16,140 nt of DNA from CAZJPS01 sp964548055. Lineage in GTDB: Bacteria > Patescibacteriota > Gracilibacteria > Peribacterales > Peribacteraceae. Numbering within the stretch: position 1 is the first letter of the stretch; each line of letters begins with the position of its first letter. Made by a program: the position numbers and the translations under genes. The notes beneath the pieces are model-generated. The model did not search any database. It had not been told where the DNA came from and saw only the letters and a list, made by a program, of their open reading frames with translations. This document shows, one piece after another, positions 1 through 6,575 of the stretch. The stretch spans positions 1 to 16,140 of the forward strand of contig CAZJPS010000022.1 of the NCBI GenBank assembly GCA_964548055.1, written 5' to 3'.

Positions 1-152
1 CACACGGTGGAGGAGAAGGACACAGCCCAACGGGTCTCAAGTATCCAAAAACTCCGTGGGGTAAGCATGCAATGGGTGTGAAGACTCGTAATGTGCGCAA
101 GAGTAACGATCTCATTATGCGAAGAAGGCTGCGCAAGAAGAAGCGCAGGTAG
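1..152 (+). CDS. rplB: 50S ribosomal protein L2 (uL2), C-terminal fragment
   Basis: Only the last 49 codons are present, read from base 3 to a TAG stop; the 5' part lies outside the window. The fragment opens with HGGGEGHSPTG, the conserved glycine-rich loop of L2 that lies near the peptidyl-transferase centre. It continues with TPWGKHAMGVKTR and ends in a very basic tail (RRRLRKKKR), as L2 does throughout bacteria. L2 is a primary 23S rRNA-binding protein needed for subunit association and peptidyl transfer. Its position directly before rpsS is the standard S10-operon order. The family assignment is secure; nothing can be said about the missing N-terminal part. Confidence 0.97.
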   Translation, partial: HGGGEGHSPTGLKYPKTPWGKHAMGVKTRNVRKSNDLIMRRRLRKKKRR

Positions 153-165
153 ATTCCTTAATTCC

Positions 166-187
166 AAACGTTCCTGTTGGGACGTTT
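166..187 (+). promoter_or_regulatory. Hairpin in the rplB-rpsS gap
   Basis: The 63-base gap holds an inverted repeat: AAACGTTCC, loop TGTT, GGGACGTTT. The nine pairs are contiguous with a single G-U. No U-run follows, so it is not a standard intrinsic terminator. It could be an RNA stability, processing or regulatory element ahead of rpsS. Only the pairing is seen; the function is inferred. Confidence 0.4.
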
Positions 188-215
188 CTACAACCCATTC
201 ACTCCTTAACTACTC

Positions 216-527
216 ATGTCCAGATCACTCAAAAAAGGCCCCTACATTGATTCCAAACTCTTCAAAAAAGTAATGAAGATGGTGGAAGCGTCTGAAAAAA
301 AGATCGTGAAGACGTGGGCACGTGATTGCGATATTCCTCCAGAGTTTGTCGGCTTTACCTTCGCTGTTCACAACGGAAAAGAGTTCACTCCTGTGTATGT
401 GACAGAACAAATGGTTGGACACAAGCTTGGTGAGTTCTCCTGGACAACGAAATTTAAAGGCCATGGTGGAAAAGCAGCTACTACTGTTGCTCCAGCACCT
501 ACTGCCGCTCCCGCTCCCGCTAAATAA
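216..527 (+). CDS. rpsS: 30S ribosomal protein S19 (uS19)
   Basis: S19 binds the 16S rRNA head together with S13 near the A site. The N-terminus SRSLKKGPYID and the core VTEQMVGHKLGEFSWT are the family signatures. The protein is 103 residues, against about 92 for E. coli S19. The excess is a C-terminal alanine/proline-rich tail (VAPAPTAAPAPAK) that is probably disordered and has no counterpart in the canonical protein. The start is the first ATG after the rplB gap and gives the conserved N-terminus exactly. The upstream bases are pyrimidine-rich with no Shine-Dalgarno motif. Confidence 0.98.
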   Translation: MSRSLKKGPYIDSKLFKKVMKMVEASEKKIVKTWARDCDIPPEFVGFTFAVHNGKEFTPVYVTEQMVGHKLGEFSWTTKFKGHGGKAATTVAPAPTAAPAPAK

Positions 528-538
528 CCTCAACTATC

Positions 539-1054
539 ATGAAAGCCATGCTCCATTCCGCCCGCATCGCCCCCAAAAAGGCCAACCTGATTGCCAGGAT
601 GGTTCGTGGGCTCAGCGTGCCTGAGGCAATGGATCAGTTACATCGCACAAATAAGAAGGCTGCACGCATGATGGAAATGCTTCTGCGCTCTGCAATTGCG
701 AATGCATCACACAATGATCGCCAGGATGCACAGACGATGATTGTGAAGACGGTGGTTGTGAACCAAGGTCAGGCATATCACCGTGGCATGCCTATGGCTC
801 GTGGGCGCACACGCCCATTCCGCAAATTCTTGAGTCATATTAGCCTTACGCTTGGTTTCCCTGATGTGGAAGGTGAAGAGAAGGGAAAGAATCAGAAGGC
901 TCAGGGAAGTAAGAAGATCCAGAAGATGACGAAAGAAGCTTCACAAGAATCTAAAACTCCTGTAAAAAAGGCCAGTTCTGAGAAGAAACAGAAGGACGTT
1001 TCAAAAAAGAAATCCTCTGATTCATCTGAATCATCTGTTTCCTCTGCCTCCTAA
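539..1054 (+). CDS. rplV: 50S ribosomal protein L22 (uL22) with long low-complexity C-terminal tail
   Basis: The first roughly 110 residues are a normal L22: the N-terminal ARIAPKKANLIARMVRG motif, the helical core, and the loop QGQAYHRGMPMARGRTRPFRK that extends into the peptide exit tunnel. The remaining 60 or so residues are a lysine/serine-rich, low-complexity extension ending in repeated (D/E)SS units, making 171 residues against about 110 in E. coli. The gene starts 11 bases after the rpsS stop. The tail is presumably a disordered, rRNA- or solvent-facing extension. It resembles the tails of S17, L24 and L17 in this window. Confidence 0.97.
   Translation: MKAMLHSARIAPKKANLIARMVRGLSVPEAMDQLHRTNKKAARMMEMLLRSAIANASHNDRQDAQTMIVKTVVVNQGQAYHRGMPMARGRTRPFRKFLSHISLTLGFPDVEGEEKGKNQKAQGSKKIQKMTKEASQESKTPVKKASSEKKQKDVSKKKSSDSSESSVSSAS
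1013..1051 (+). repeat. (D/E)SS-coding 9-base repeat, rplV tail
   Basis: The last codons of rplV are built on a degenerate 9-base unit GATTCATCT / GAATCATCT / GTTTCCTCT, encoding Ser-Ser preceded by Asp, Glu or Val. Related units end rpsQ, rplQ and part of the rplX tail. Confidence 0.6.
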
Positions 1055-1059
1055 TTCTT

Positions 1060-1737
1060 ATGGGTCAAAAAGTTAACCCCAACGGCTTTCGCATCGGATT
1101 CACGCATACGTGGCCGAGCACATGGTTTGCACGAGGAAAGAAATATGGTGAGTTCCTTCTGCAGGATGTTCTTGTAAAACGCTTCATCCGTGAGAAGTAC
1201 AAGGAAGCTGGCATTAGCTTAATTGAAATTGAGCGCACGAAAAAAGTAGTTGTCACCATCCACACGAGTAAGCCAGGTGTGTTGATTGGTAAGCAGGGTG
1301 CTGCTATTGAAGAGTTGCGCAAAGAGTTGGAGCGCAATTTTCATACAACATTTGCTGTCGAAATTCAGGAAATTCGTACTCCTGATGTAGATGCAGCTGT
1401 AATTGCAGAAACTATCCAAGGACAAATTCAACGTCGCATGCCTTACCGTCGCGCTGTTAAGATGGCGGTTGAGAAAGCAATGCAGGCAGGTGCCATTGGA
1501 ATAAAGGTGACGGTTTCTGGTCGCTTGAATGGTGCAGAAATTGCACGTGATGATCTTTTCAAGGAAGGGAATGTTCCTTTGCAGACACTGAGAGCAAATA
1601 TTCAGCACGCAAAGTGCCACGCTCTCACAAAGTTCGGAACGATTGGTGTGCAAGTATGGGTCTACAAAGGAATGGTCTTTAAAAAGATTAAACAGATTCA
1701 GTCCGCTACTCTTTCTCCTTCTTCTCAAGAATCATAA
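1060..1737 (+). CDS. rpsC: 30S ribosomal protein S3 (uS3)
   Basis: S3 sits at the mRNA entry channel and contributes to mRNA helicase activity. The N-terminus MGQKVNPNGFRIG is diagnostic. A type II KH domain carries the GxxG loop in GVLIGKQG (residues 73-80), and the C-terminal S3 domain includes RRMPYRRAVK and SGRLNGAEIAR. At 225 residues it is close to the family length (233 in E. coli), with a short serine-rich end (SATLSPSSQES). The start lies 5 bases after the rplV stop, in a TCCTAATTCTT context without a Shine-Dalgarno motif. Confidence 0.98.
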   Translation: MGQKVNPNGFRIGFTHTWPSTWFARGKKYGEFLLQDVLVKRFIREKYKEAGISLIEIERTKKVVVTIHTSKPGVLIGKQGAAIEELRKELERNFHTTFAVEIQEIRTPDVDAAVIAETIQGQIQRRMPYRRAVKMAVEKAMQAGAIGIKVTVSGRLNGAEIARDDLFKEGNVPLQTLRANIQHAKCHALTKFGTIGVQVWVYKGMVFKKIKQIQSATLSPSSQES

Positions 1738-1749
1738 AACCCTCTTCCC

Positions 1750-2181
1750 ATGCTCGAACCTAAGAAGCTCAAATATCGCAAGCAGCACCGGAACCGTGGT
1801 TCTTGGTACGGTAAAGCTACGCGCGGCACCACACTGGCATTCGGATCTATTGGTCTGAAGGCAATCACGGCTGGCGAACTCACTGCTCGTCAAATCGAGG
1901 CTGCACGCAGAGCAGCTACTCACAGTTTGGAACGCAAAGGAAAGTTTTGGATTCGCGTATTCCCTCATACTCCAGTTACACGTAAGGCTGCGGAGGTGCC
2001 GATGGGATCTGGAAAGGGATCTGTAGAATACTATGCTATTGTGATTCGCCCAGGAACGATGCTCTTTGAGTTGGATGGTCTTACAGAAGAAGTAGCTCGC
2101 AATGCTCTCACGCTTGCAGCTCACAAGCTTCCTTTCCGCACTAAAATTGTGACTCGTATCCGTGTTACCGCTGCTGCTTAA
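1750..2181 (+). CDS. rplP: 50S ribosomal protein L16 (uL16)
   Basis: L16 organises the tRNA-binding region of the large subunit between the A site and the central protuberance. Family features are KYRKQHRNRG near the N-terminus, MGSGKGSVEYY in the centre and ARNALTLAAHKLP towards the end; 143 residues is near the usual length. The arginine that precedes MGxGKG in E. coli (Arg81, the hydroxylation target of RoxA/YcfD) is a proline here (EVPMGSGKG), so that modification cannot occur. The gene follows rpsC by 12 bases and precedes rpmC by 2. Confidence 0.98.
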   Translation: MLEPKKLKYRKQHRNRGSWYGKATRGTTLAFGSIGLKAITAGELTARQIEAARRAATHSLERKGKFWIRVFPHTPVTRKAAEVPMGSGKGSVEYYAIVIRPGTMLFELDGLTEEVARNALTLAAHKLPFRTKIVTRIRVTAAA

Positions 2182-2183
2182 CT

Positions 2184-2426
2184 ATGGCAACTCGCTCTCC
2201 CATGGACGCGTTTCAGAAGATGTCTTCGGATGAACTTCGAAGGGAAGTGTCCGACAGACGTGTGCATCTCCAAAAGATGCGTTTGGGCATTGGGCTCGGT
2301 AAAGAGAAAGATACGGCCAAATATCAGCGCGAGAAGCGCGAATTGGCACGAATGCTTACCGCCCTTCATTCTCACAAGGACACATTGAAGAAAACGAAGA
2401 AAGCCTCTACAGTTTCCGCCTCTTAA
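2184..2426 (+). CDS. rpmC: 50S ribosomal protein L29 (uL29)
   Basis: L29 is a small two-helix protein at the peptide tunnel exit, near the binding sites of trigger factor and SRP. The core MSSDELRREVSDRRVHLQ, followed by a helix containing YQREKRELARMLT, matches the L29 fold. At 80 residues it is longer than the usual 63-67, because of an N-terminal MATRSPMDAF and a lysine/serine tail (KKTKKASTVSAS). The chosen ATG follows the rplP stop by two bases; an in-frame ATG six codons later (at 2202) is possible. Confidence 0.95.
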   Translation: MATRSPMDAFQKMSSDELRREVSDRRVHLQKMRLGIGLGKEKDTAKYQREKRELARMLTALHSHKDTLKKTKKASTVSAS

Positions 2427-2434
2427 ATACTTTT

Positions 2435-2773
2435 ATGCGCTCTAAGCAAGGAACCATCACCGCAACCAAGATGCAAGGCACTGTCACGGTGACCACGCAT
2501 CGCTCGGTGTTCCATCCTATCTATAAGAAGCGTTTCCGTGTGAGTAAAAAGTTTCTTGCAGATACGAAGGGTATGACAGATCTGGCTGTTGGTGATTTGG
2601 TGGAAATTACGGAGTGCCGCCCACTGAGTAAAAATAAGCACTTTAAAGTAACGCAAGTCCTCAAGCGCGTTCCGCGTGTAAGTGAAATGGTGGAGGAGTC
2701 TGGATTGGCAAGTGCCATGAAATCTAAGAATTCCAAGAAATCATCTGAATCTTCCGATTCCTCTTCAAAATGA
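2435..2773 (+). CDS. rpsQ: 30S ribosomal protein S17 (uS17) with serine-rich tail
   Basis: S17 is an OB-fold primary binder of the 16S 5' domain. The core shows KMQGTVTVTTHRSVFHPIYK, then the loop region, then VGDLVEITECRPLSKNKHF, the family signature. At 112 residues it exceeds the usual 84-90 because of a C-terminal tail ending KSSESSDSSSK. The stop overlaps the rplN start (ATGA), which suggests translational coupling. Confidence 0.97.
   Translation: MRSKQGTITATKMQGTVTVTTHRSVFHPIYKKRFRVSKKFLADTKGMTDLAVGDLVEITECRPLSKNKHFKVTQVLKRVPRVSEMVEESGLASAMKSKNSKKSSESSDSSSK
2741..2767 (+). repeat. (D/E)SS-coding 9-base repeat, rpsQ tail
   Basis: The 3' end of rpsQ consists of TCATCT, GAATCTTCC and GATTCCTCT TCA, encoding SSESSDSSS. 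The units match those at the end of rplV at the nucleotide level. Confidence 0.6.
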
Positions 2774-3138
2774 TTCAACCTCAGACAATCCTTGATGTGG
2801 CCGATAACACTGGTGCAAAAAAAGTGATGTGCATCCGTGTGCTCGGTGGTACACGCCGTCGCTATGCGCGTATTGGTGATGTGATCATTGTTGCCGTAAA
2901 AGAAGCTGCTCCTCGTGGAACAGTACGCAAGAAGACGGTGGAGCGTGCGGTTATTGTGCGCATGCGCACAACCACGCATCGCAAAGATGGATCTGCTATT
3001 CGTTTTGACGATAATGCGTGTGTCATCATTCAGAAAGATGGTTTACCAAAGGGTACACGCGTGTTCGGTCCTGTTGCTCGTGAATTGCGCGCGCGCGGGT
3101 ATCAAAAAATTATTTCTCAAGCTCCCGACGTTCTCTAA
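2770..3138 (+). CDS. rplN: 50S ribosomal protein L14 (uL14)
   Basis: L14 is a five-stranded beta-barrel protein at the subunit interface, forming bridge B8 and the target of silencing factor RsfS. The N-terminus MIQPQTILDVADNTGAKKVM, the central GDVIIVAVKEAAPRGTVRK and the end FGPVARELRARGYQKIISQAP are textbook L14, and 122 residues is the canonical length. The ATG overlaps the rpsQ stop by four bases, so it is probably translated by ribosomes finishing rpsQ. Unlike its neighbours it carries no extension. Confidence 0.98.
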   Translation: MIQPQTILDVADNTGAKKVMCIRVLGGTRRRYARIGDVIIVAVKEAAPRGTVRKKTVERAVIVRMRTTTHRKDGSAIRFDDNACVIIQKDGLPKGTRVFGPVARELRARGYQKIISQAPDVL

Positions 3139-3143
3139 TTTTT

Positions 3144-3695
3144 ATGAAAATTCGTCACGGCGACACTGTCGTCGTCATCGCCGGCAAGGATAAAGGAAAG
3201 ACGGGCACCGTCGAGCGTGTCCTTAAAACGGAAGGTCGAGTCATCGTCTCGGGTGTCAACATGCGTACGCGCCATGTAAAAAAGACGGCGCAGCAGGCAG
3301 GACGTAAAGTGGTGTATGAAGCAAGTATTGCCATCAATAAGGTGATGATTGTTGATCCAAAAACTCAGAAGCCTTCTCGTGTTGGATTCACCATCAATAA
3401 AGACGGAAAGAAAATGCGCATCAGCAAGATGAGTGGTGTAGAAATTCTGAAGGCCAAAGCTCAGCCTAAGAAAAAGGTGACAAAGGCGACAGAAGGGACA
3501 AAGGGGACAGAGGTGATGAAACAAAAATCTGATTCATCTGATTCCTCTAATAAGAAATCACCATTCTGGAAGCGTATGAAATTTGGTGCAGAAGCGATGG
3601 ATCAAGCTGAGGTAGGAGAAATACCAAATATGGAGAAAGATCATTCTATTCCTTCCCAGGAAATCCACGTCCGTAAGGGCGCCCGCGGTTCATGA
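3144..3695 (+). CDS. rplX: 50S ribosomal protein L24 (uL24) with an 80-residue C-terminal extension
   Basis: L24 is an assembly-initiating 23S binder near the tunnel exit. Residues 1-105 form the normal protein: a KOW motif (HGDTVVVIAGKDKGKTGTV), then SGVNMRTRHVKK and the end KKMRISKMSGVEIL. The remaining 80 or so residues are unusual. They comprise a KVTKATEGTKGTEVMK stretch encoded by a 9-base tandem repeat, a DSSDSS stretch, and a segment (SPFWKRMKFGAEAMDQAEV onwards) that looks less repetitive. The total of 183 residues compares with about 104 in E. coli. The TGA stop lies in TCATGA, which offers an alternative overlapping start for rplE. Confidence 0.96.
   Translation: MKIRHGDTVVVIAGKDKGKTGTVERVLKTEGRVIVSGVNMRTRHVKKTAQQAGRKVVYEASIAINKVMIVDPKTQKPSRVGFTINKDGKKMRISKMSGVEILKAKAQPKKKVTKATEGTKGTEVMKQKSDSSDSSNKKSPFWKRMKFGAEAMDQAEVGEIPNMEKDHSIPSQEIHVRKGARGS
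3476..3520 (+). repeat. 9-base tandem repeat GGTGACAAA (x5) in the rplX tail
   Basis: Five consecutive degenerate 9-mers: GGTGACAAA, GGCGACAGA, AGGGACAAA, GGGGACAGA, GGTGATGAA. In the rplX frame they are read offset by one base as V-T-K/A-T-E/G-T-K/G-T-E. The same unit appears in inverted orientation downstream of rpsI (15679-15723). Confidence 0.7.
3528..3548 (+). repeat. (D/E)SS-coding 9-base repeat inside the rplX tail
   Basis: TCT GATTCATCT GATTCCTCT, encoding SDSSDSS. It lies just after the GGTGACAAA repeat and is nearly identical to the units at the end of rplV. Confidence 0.55.
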
Positions 3696-3703
3696 TTACT
3701 ATT

Positions 3704-4318
3704 ATGGCATACGAGACTCTCCACGATCGGCTCAGAGGTTCCATTGCGAAGTCTTTGCAAAAAGAACTTGGAATCAAAAATATGCATGCACTTCCACGCA
3801 TTCAGCGCGTAACGGTGAACGTAGGTATTAATAAGACGAAAATGGATAGCAAAGAAATGCATGAGTTTATTGCAGATACGCTCAAGCGCATTACGGGGCA
3901 AAAGCCTGTACTGACGGTTGCACGAAAAGCAATCTCCAACTTTAAGACGCGTGAAGGGATCACAGTTGGTGCCATGGTCACACTGCGCGGACGCAAAATG
4001 GAAGAATTCCTCGACCGTCTTATCAGCTACGTGCTTCCTCGTATTCGTGATTTCCGTGGTTTGCCAACGAAGTTAGATGGTCACGGTAACTATGCCATTG
4101 GATTGAAAGATCATACGATTTTTCCAGAACTACCTCTTTCCGAGGCTGGCAGAATTTTTGGATTACAAATTCAAATTACGACAACTGCAGGCAATGACGA
4201 AGTTGCTAAATCTCTCCTCCGCCATATGGGTATGCCTTTCCAGCCGGATCGTGTAAAAAAGGAAGGTTCGGTTGAAAAGACAGCTCCTATGAAGGATACT
4301 TCCCCTCCCGTTTCTTAA
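3704..4318 (+). CDS. rplE: 50S ribosomal protein L5 (uL5)
   Basis: L5 binds 5S rRNA and the P-site tRNA elbow in the central protuberance. Seen are LPRIQRVTVNVGINK near the N-terminus, GQKPVLTVARKAISNFKTRE, the RDFRGLPTKLDGHGNYAIGL loop and the FGLQIQITTTAGNDEVAKSLL end. I chose the ATG giving MAYETLHDRLR because it matches the family N-terminus and is preceded by an ATTACTATT context like the neighbours. An in-frame ATG 12 bases upstream (3692) overlaps the rplX stop and cannot be excluded. From the chosen start the protein is 204 residues, with a charged, low-complexity end (KTAPMKDTSPPVS). Confidence 0.96.
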   Translation: MAYETLHDRLRGSIAKSLQKELGIKNMHALPRIQRVTVNVGINKTKMDSKEMHEFIADTLKRITGQKPVLTVARKAISNFKTREGITVGAMVTLRGRKMEEFLDRLISYVLPRIRDFRGLPTKLDGHGNYAIGLKDHTIFPELPLSEAGRIFGLQIQITTTAGNDEVAKSLLRHMGMPFQPDRVKKEGSVEKTAPMKDTSPPVS

Positions 4319-4324
4319 TTTCCC

Positions 4325-4549
4325 ATGGCTCGACTCGCTCTTAAATTAAAGCAGCAACGGCAAATGGCAGAGTATATGCAGGCCAAACAGGCTGGGAAAA
4401 AGCCAAAATTTCCTACTCGCATCTACCATCGTTGTAAGCTTTGTGGCCGTCGCCATGGATATATGAGATTCTTTGGGATCTGTCGCATCTGCTTCCGTGA
4501 ACTTGCTATTAACGGCGAAATGCCTGGTATTACGAAATCTTCCTGGTAA
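4325..4549 (+). CDS. rpsN: 30S ribosomal protein S14, zinc-binding type (uS14)
   Basis: S14 sits in the head of the small subunit, next to S3 and S10. This is the zinc-ribbon (C+) form: Cys37-x2-Cys40 and Cys53-x2-Cys56 in HRCKLCGRRHGYMRFFGICR. That form is usually 61 residues; here it is 74, with extra N-terminal residues rich in Gln and Lys. The C-terminus MPGITKSSW is characteristic. It lies 6 bases after rplE and 6 before rpsH, the normal spc order. The symbol rpsZ is used for this zinc form in some annotations. Confidence 0.97.
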   Translation: MARLALKLKQQRQMAEYMQAKQAGKKPKFPTRIYHRCKLCGRRHGYMRFFGICRICFRELAINGEMPGITKSSW

Positions 4550-4555
4550 ATCCTC

Positions 4556-4945
4556 ATGCCTTATATTTCAGACCCCATCGGCGATCTTGTCACACGGCTA
4601 CGCAATGCACAGCATGTTCGCAGAACAACGTGTCGTGCTCCGTGGTCTAAGATCAAGTTGGAACTTTGCGAGCTTCTTAAGAAAGAGGGGTGGATTGCAG
4701 ATGTGCAGGTGGTGGGAGATGCTCCCAAGCAGGAGTTAGAAATTACATTTTCGGAAGATCACCCAGAACTTACGCTGAAGCGTGTAAGCACTCCTGGTCG
4801 TCGTGTGTATACCGGATATGACACTCTTAAATCTGTGCTTCAGGGATACGGTCTTGCTGTTCTTACAACCAGTGAAGGACTGATGACTGATAAGGAAGCA
4901 AGAAAGCGCAAGATGGGTGGAGAAGTTCTTTGTACCGTTTCATAA
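4556..4945 (+). CDS. rpsH: 30S ribosomal protein S8 (uS8)
   Basis: S8 binds helix 21 of 16S rRNA, and in E. coli represses the spc operon. The N-terminus SDPIGDLVTRLRNAQ and the C-terminal signature TTSEGLMTDKEARKRKMGG followed by EVLCTV are diagnostic; 129 residues is the canonical length. I did not find an obvious copy of the S8-binding helix in the upstream gap, which is only six bases. Two bases separate the stop from the rplF start. Confidence 0.98.
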   Translation: MPYISDPIGDLVTRLRNAQHVRRTTCRAPWSKIKLELCELLKKEGWIADVQVVGDAPKQELEITFSEDHPELTLKRVSTPGRRVYTGYDTLKSVLQGYGLAVLTTSEGLMTDKEARKRKMGGEVLCTVS

Positions 4946-4947
4946 CT

Positions 4948-5502
4948 ATGTCGCGCATTGGAGCAAAACCATTGGCTCTCCCCTCGGGAATTACTCTGGA
5001 AGTAAAGTCAGGAGTGGTGCATGTAAAAGGCCCAAAAGGAGAAATGAAACTTACGTTACTTCCTGAAGTGACTGTGAGTGTGGATAATGCACAGATTCTT
5101 GTGAAGAGATTGCAGGACACAGACAATGGACGTGCACGTCATGGACTTACGCGTCAATTACTTGCGAGCATGGTTACAGGTGTTGGGACAGGGTTTGAAA
5201 AGAAGCTTGAAATCATTGGGGTAGGTTATAAGGCTCAGGTAAAGGGTAAGACACTTGCTCTGAACTTGGGTCACTCTCATCCTATTAATTTTGCTATCCC
5301 TGCGGGAATTGAGATCGTGCCGGACGAGAAAAATAAGAATATAATTGCTATTCGTGGTATTGATAAACAGCTTGTGGGCCAAGTGGCTGCTCAGATTCGT
5401 GAACTTCGTCCACCAGAGCCGTATAAAGGAAAAGGTGTGCGTTACATGGGTGAGCACGTCCGCCGCAAAGCTGGAAAGGCTGCTACTGCTAAGTCTGCAT
5501 AA
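4948..5502 (+). CDS. rplF: 50S ribosomal protein L6 (uL6)
   Basis: L6 lies near the sarcin-ricin loop and the factor-binding stalk base. The N-terminus MSRIGAKPLALPSGI is the family start, so I use this ATG rather than the in-frame one 18 bases upstream inside rpsH (4930). Other landmarks are VKGPKGEMKL, IIGVGYKAQVKG and PPEPYKGKGVRYMGEHVRRK, the L6 signature region. The length is 184 residues, close to the usual 177-180, with a small Ala/Lys tail. Confidence 0.97.
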   Translation: MSRIGAKPLALPSGITLEVKSGVVHVKGPKGEMKLTLLPEVTVSVDNAQILVKRLQDTDNGRARHGLTRQLLASMVTGVGTGFEKKLEIIGVGYKAQVKGKTLALNLGHSHPINFAIPAGIEIVPDEKNKNIIAIRGIDKQLVGQVAAQIRELRPPEPYKGKGVRYMGEHVRRKAGKAATAKSA

Positions 5503-5522
5503 TCTGTCCTCTTTTCTCTCTA

Positions 5523-5867
5523 ATGTCTCCTTCTAAGACCAATCTTCGGCTCGCTCGCAAACGCAGAATTCGTGCTAAGGTTCGCGGGACATCTGCTCGT
5601 CCTCGTCTTTCCGTTTTCCGCTCACTCAAGCGCATGACCGTACAGATTATTGATGATAGTGCGAGCCGCACACTTGCATCTGCAAGTACTGTGGAAGTAA
5701 AGACAGGGCTCACAAAAGAGGGGGCTAAGAAACTGGGTGAACTGATTGCGAAAAAAGCAAAAGATGCAAAGATAACTGCGGTCGTATTCGATCGCGGTGG
5801 TTATAAATATCATGGACGCATACAAGAATTAGCCGATGCAGCCCGCGCAGGCGGACTTCAATTCTGA
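5523..5867 (+). CDS. rplR: 50S ribosomal protein L18 (uL18)
   Basis: L18 is a 5S rRNA-binding protein that works with L5 in the central protuberance. Seen are the basic N-terminus (LARKRRIRAKVRGTSARPRL), SVFRSLKRMTVQIIDD, and the C-terminal FDRGGYKYHGRIQELADAAR, which is the family signature. At 114 residues it is of normal length. Twenty bases of almost pure pyrimidine precede the ATG. Confidence 0.98.
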   Translation: MSPSKTNLRLARKRRIRAKVRGTSARPRLSVFRSLKRMTVQIIDDSASRTLASASTVEVKTGLTKEGAKKLGELIAKKAKDAKITAVVFDRGGYKYHGRIQELADAARAGGLQF

Positions 5868-5898
5868 TTTTCCTTCTTTCTACAATCCTATTCCTCCT

Positions 5899-6534
5899 AT
5901 GAACGCCAAAACTTCCCGGCCCGATCGCAAGCGCAACGATCGCCGTCAGCGCGAGCCCAGCGAATTTGCAGAAGCAACGCTGAGTATCGATCGTGTGACG
6001 CGTGTGGTGAAAGGAGGTCGTCGCATGCGTTTTCGTGCGATTGTGGTTGTAGGTAATCGCAAGGGAAAAGTGGGCCTTGGGACTGGTAAGGCAACTGAAG
6101 TACAAGCCGCGGTAAAGAAGGCTGTATCATCAGCAAAGCGTCAGATGATTATTGTGCCATTGCGCAAAGGAACTATCCCTCACCAAGTGGAACAGAAATT
6201 TAAGGCTGCTCGCATCCGTATTATGCCTGCTCACCAGGGAACAGGAATCATCGCCGGTGGAGCACTCCGCGTGATCCTTGATCACGCTGGCGTGAAAGAT
6301 TGTCTCAGCAAGCGTTTCGGCTCCCGCAACAAACTTGTGAATGCTCAAGCCACCATGCGCGCTCTTGCAAAACTAAAGCCAGTGCCAGCATCTGAGCAGG
6401 ATGTAGAAGTAAAGGCTGCACCTGCAGAAGGAGGTGAAGAAGCAGTGGATCCATCCTCTATGGAATTAAAACAGGTATCTCGCAAAGAAGCTGAGAAGCA
6501 GCGCGATATCCATAGGAAGGGAAAGATGGAGTAG
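5899..6534 (+). CDS. rpsE: 30S ribosomal protein S5 (uS5)
   Basis: S5 acts in decoding accuracy and the mRNA entry channel. It contains the dsRBD-like N-domain (KGGRRMRFRAIVVVGNRKGK, GLGTGKATEVQAAVKKA) and the C-domain (GTGIIAGGALRVILDHAGV, FGSRNKLVNAQATM). I start at the ATG preceded by ATTCCTCCT; an in-frame ATG 63 bases upstream (5836) lies inside rplR and would add a non-homologous leader. The protein is 211 residues, with an acidic/basic tail of about 45. The next gene would normally be rpmD, which is absent. Confidence 0.96.
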   Translation: MNAKTSRPDRKRNDRRQREPSEFAEATLSIDRVTRVVKGGRRMRFRAIVVVGNRKGKVGLGTGKATEVQAAVKKAVSSAKRQMIIVPLRKGTIPHQVEQKFKAARIRIMPAHQGTGIIAGGALRVILDHAGVKDCLSKRFGSRNKLVNAQATMRALAKLKPVPASEQDVEVKAAPAEGGEEAVDPSSMELKQVSRKEAEKQRDIHRKGKME

Positions 6535-6575
6535 TTGAGCTGAGAGTTTCACTTCTACATCTCTTTGTTTCTGTT

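Noticed and set aside
225..533. Long minus-strand frames opposite ribosomal genes
   Set aside because: They lie wholly antisense to conserved genes and show no recognisable protein features.
3476..3520. CRISPR array
   Set aside because: The units are 9 bases, contiguous and without spacers.
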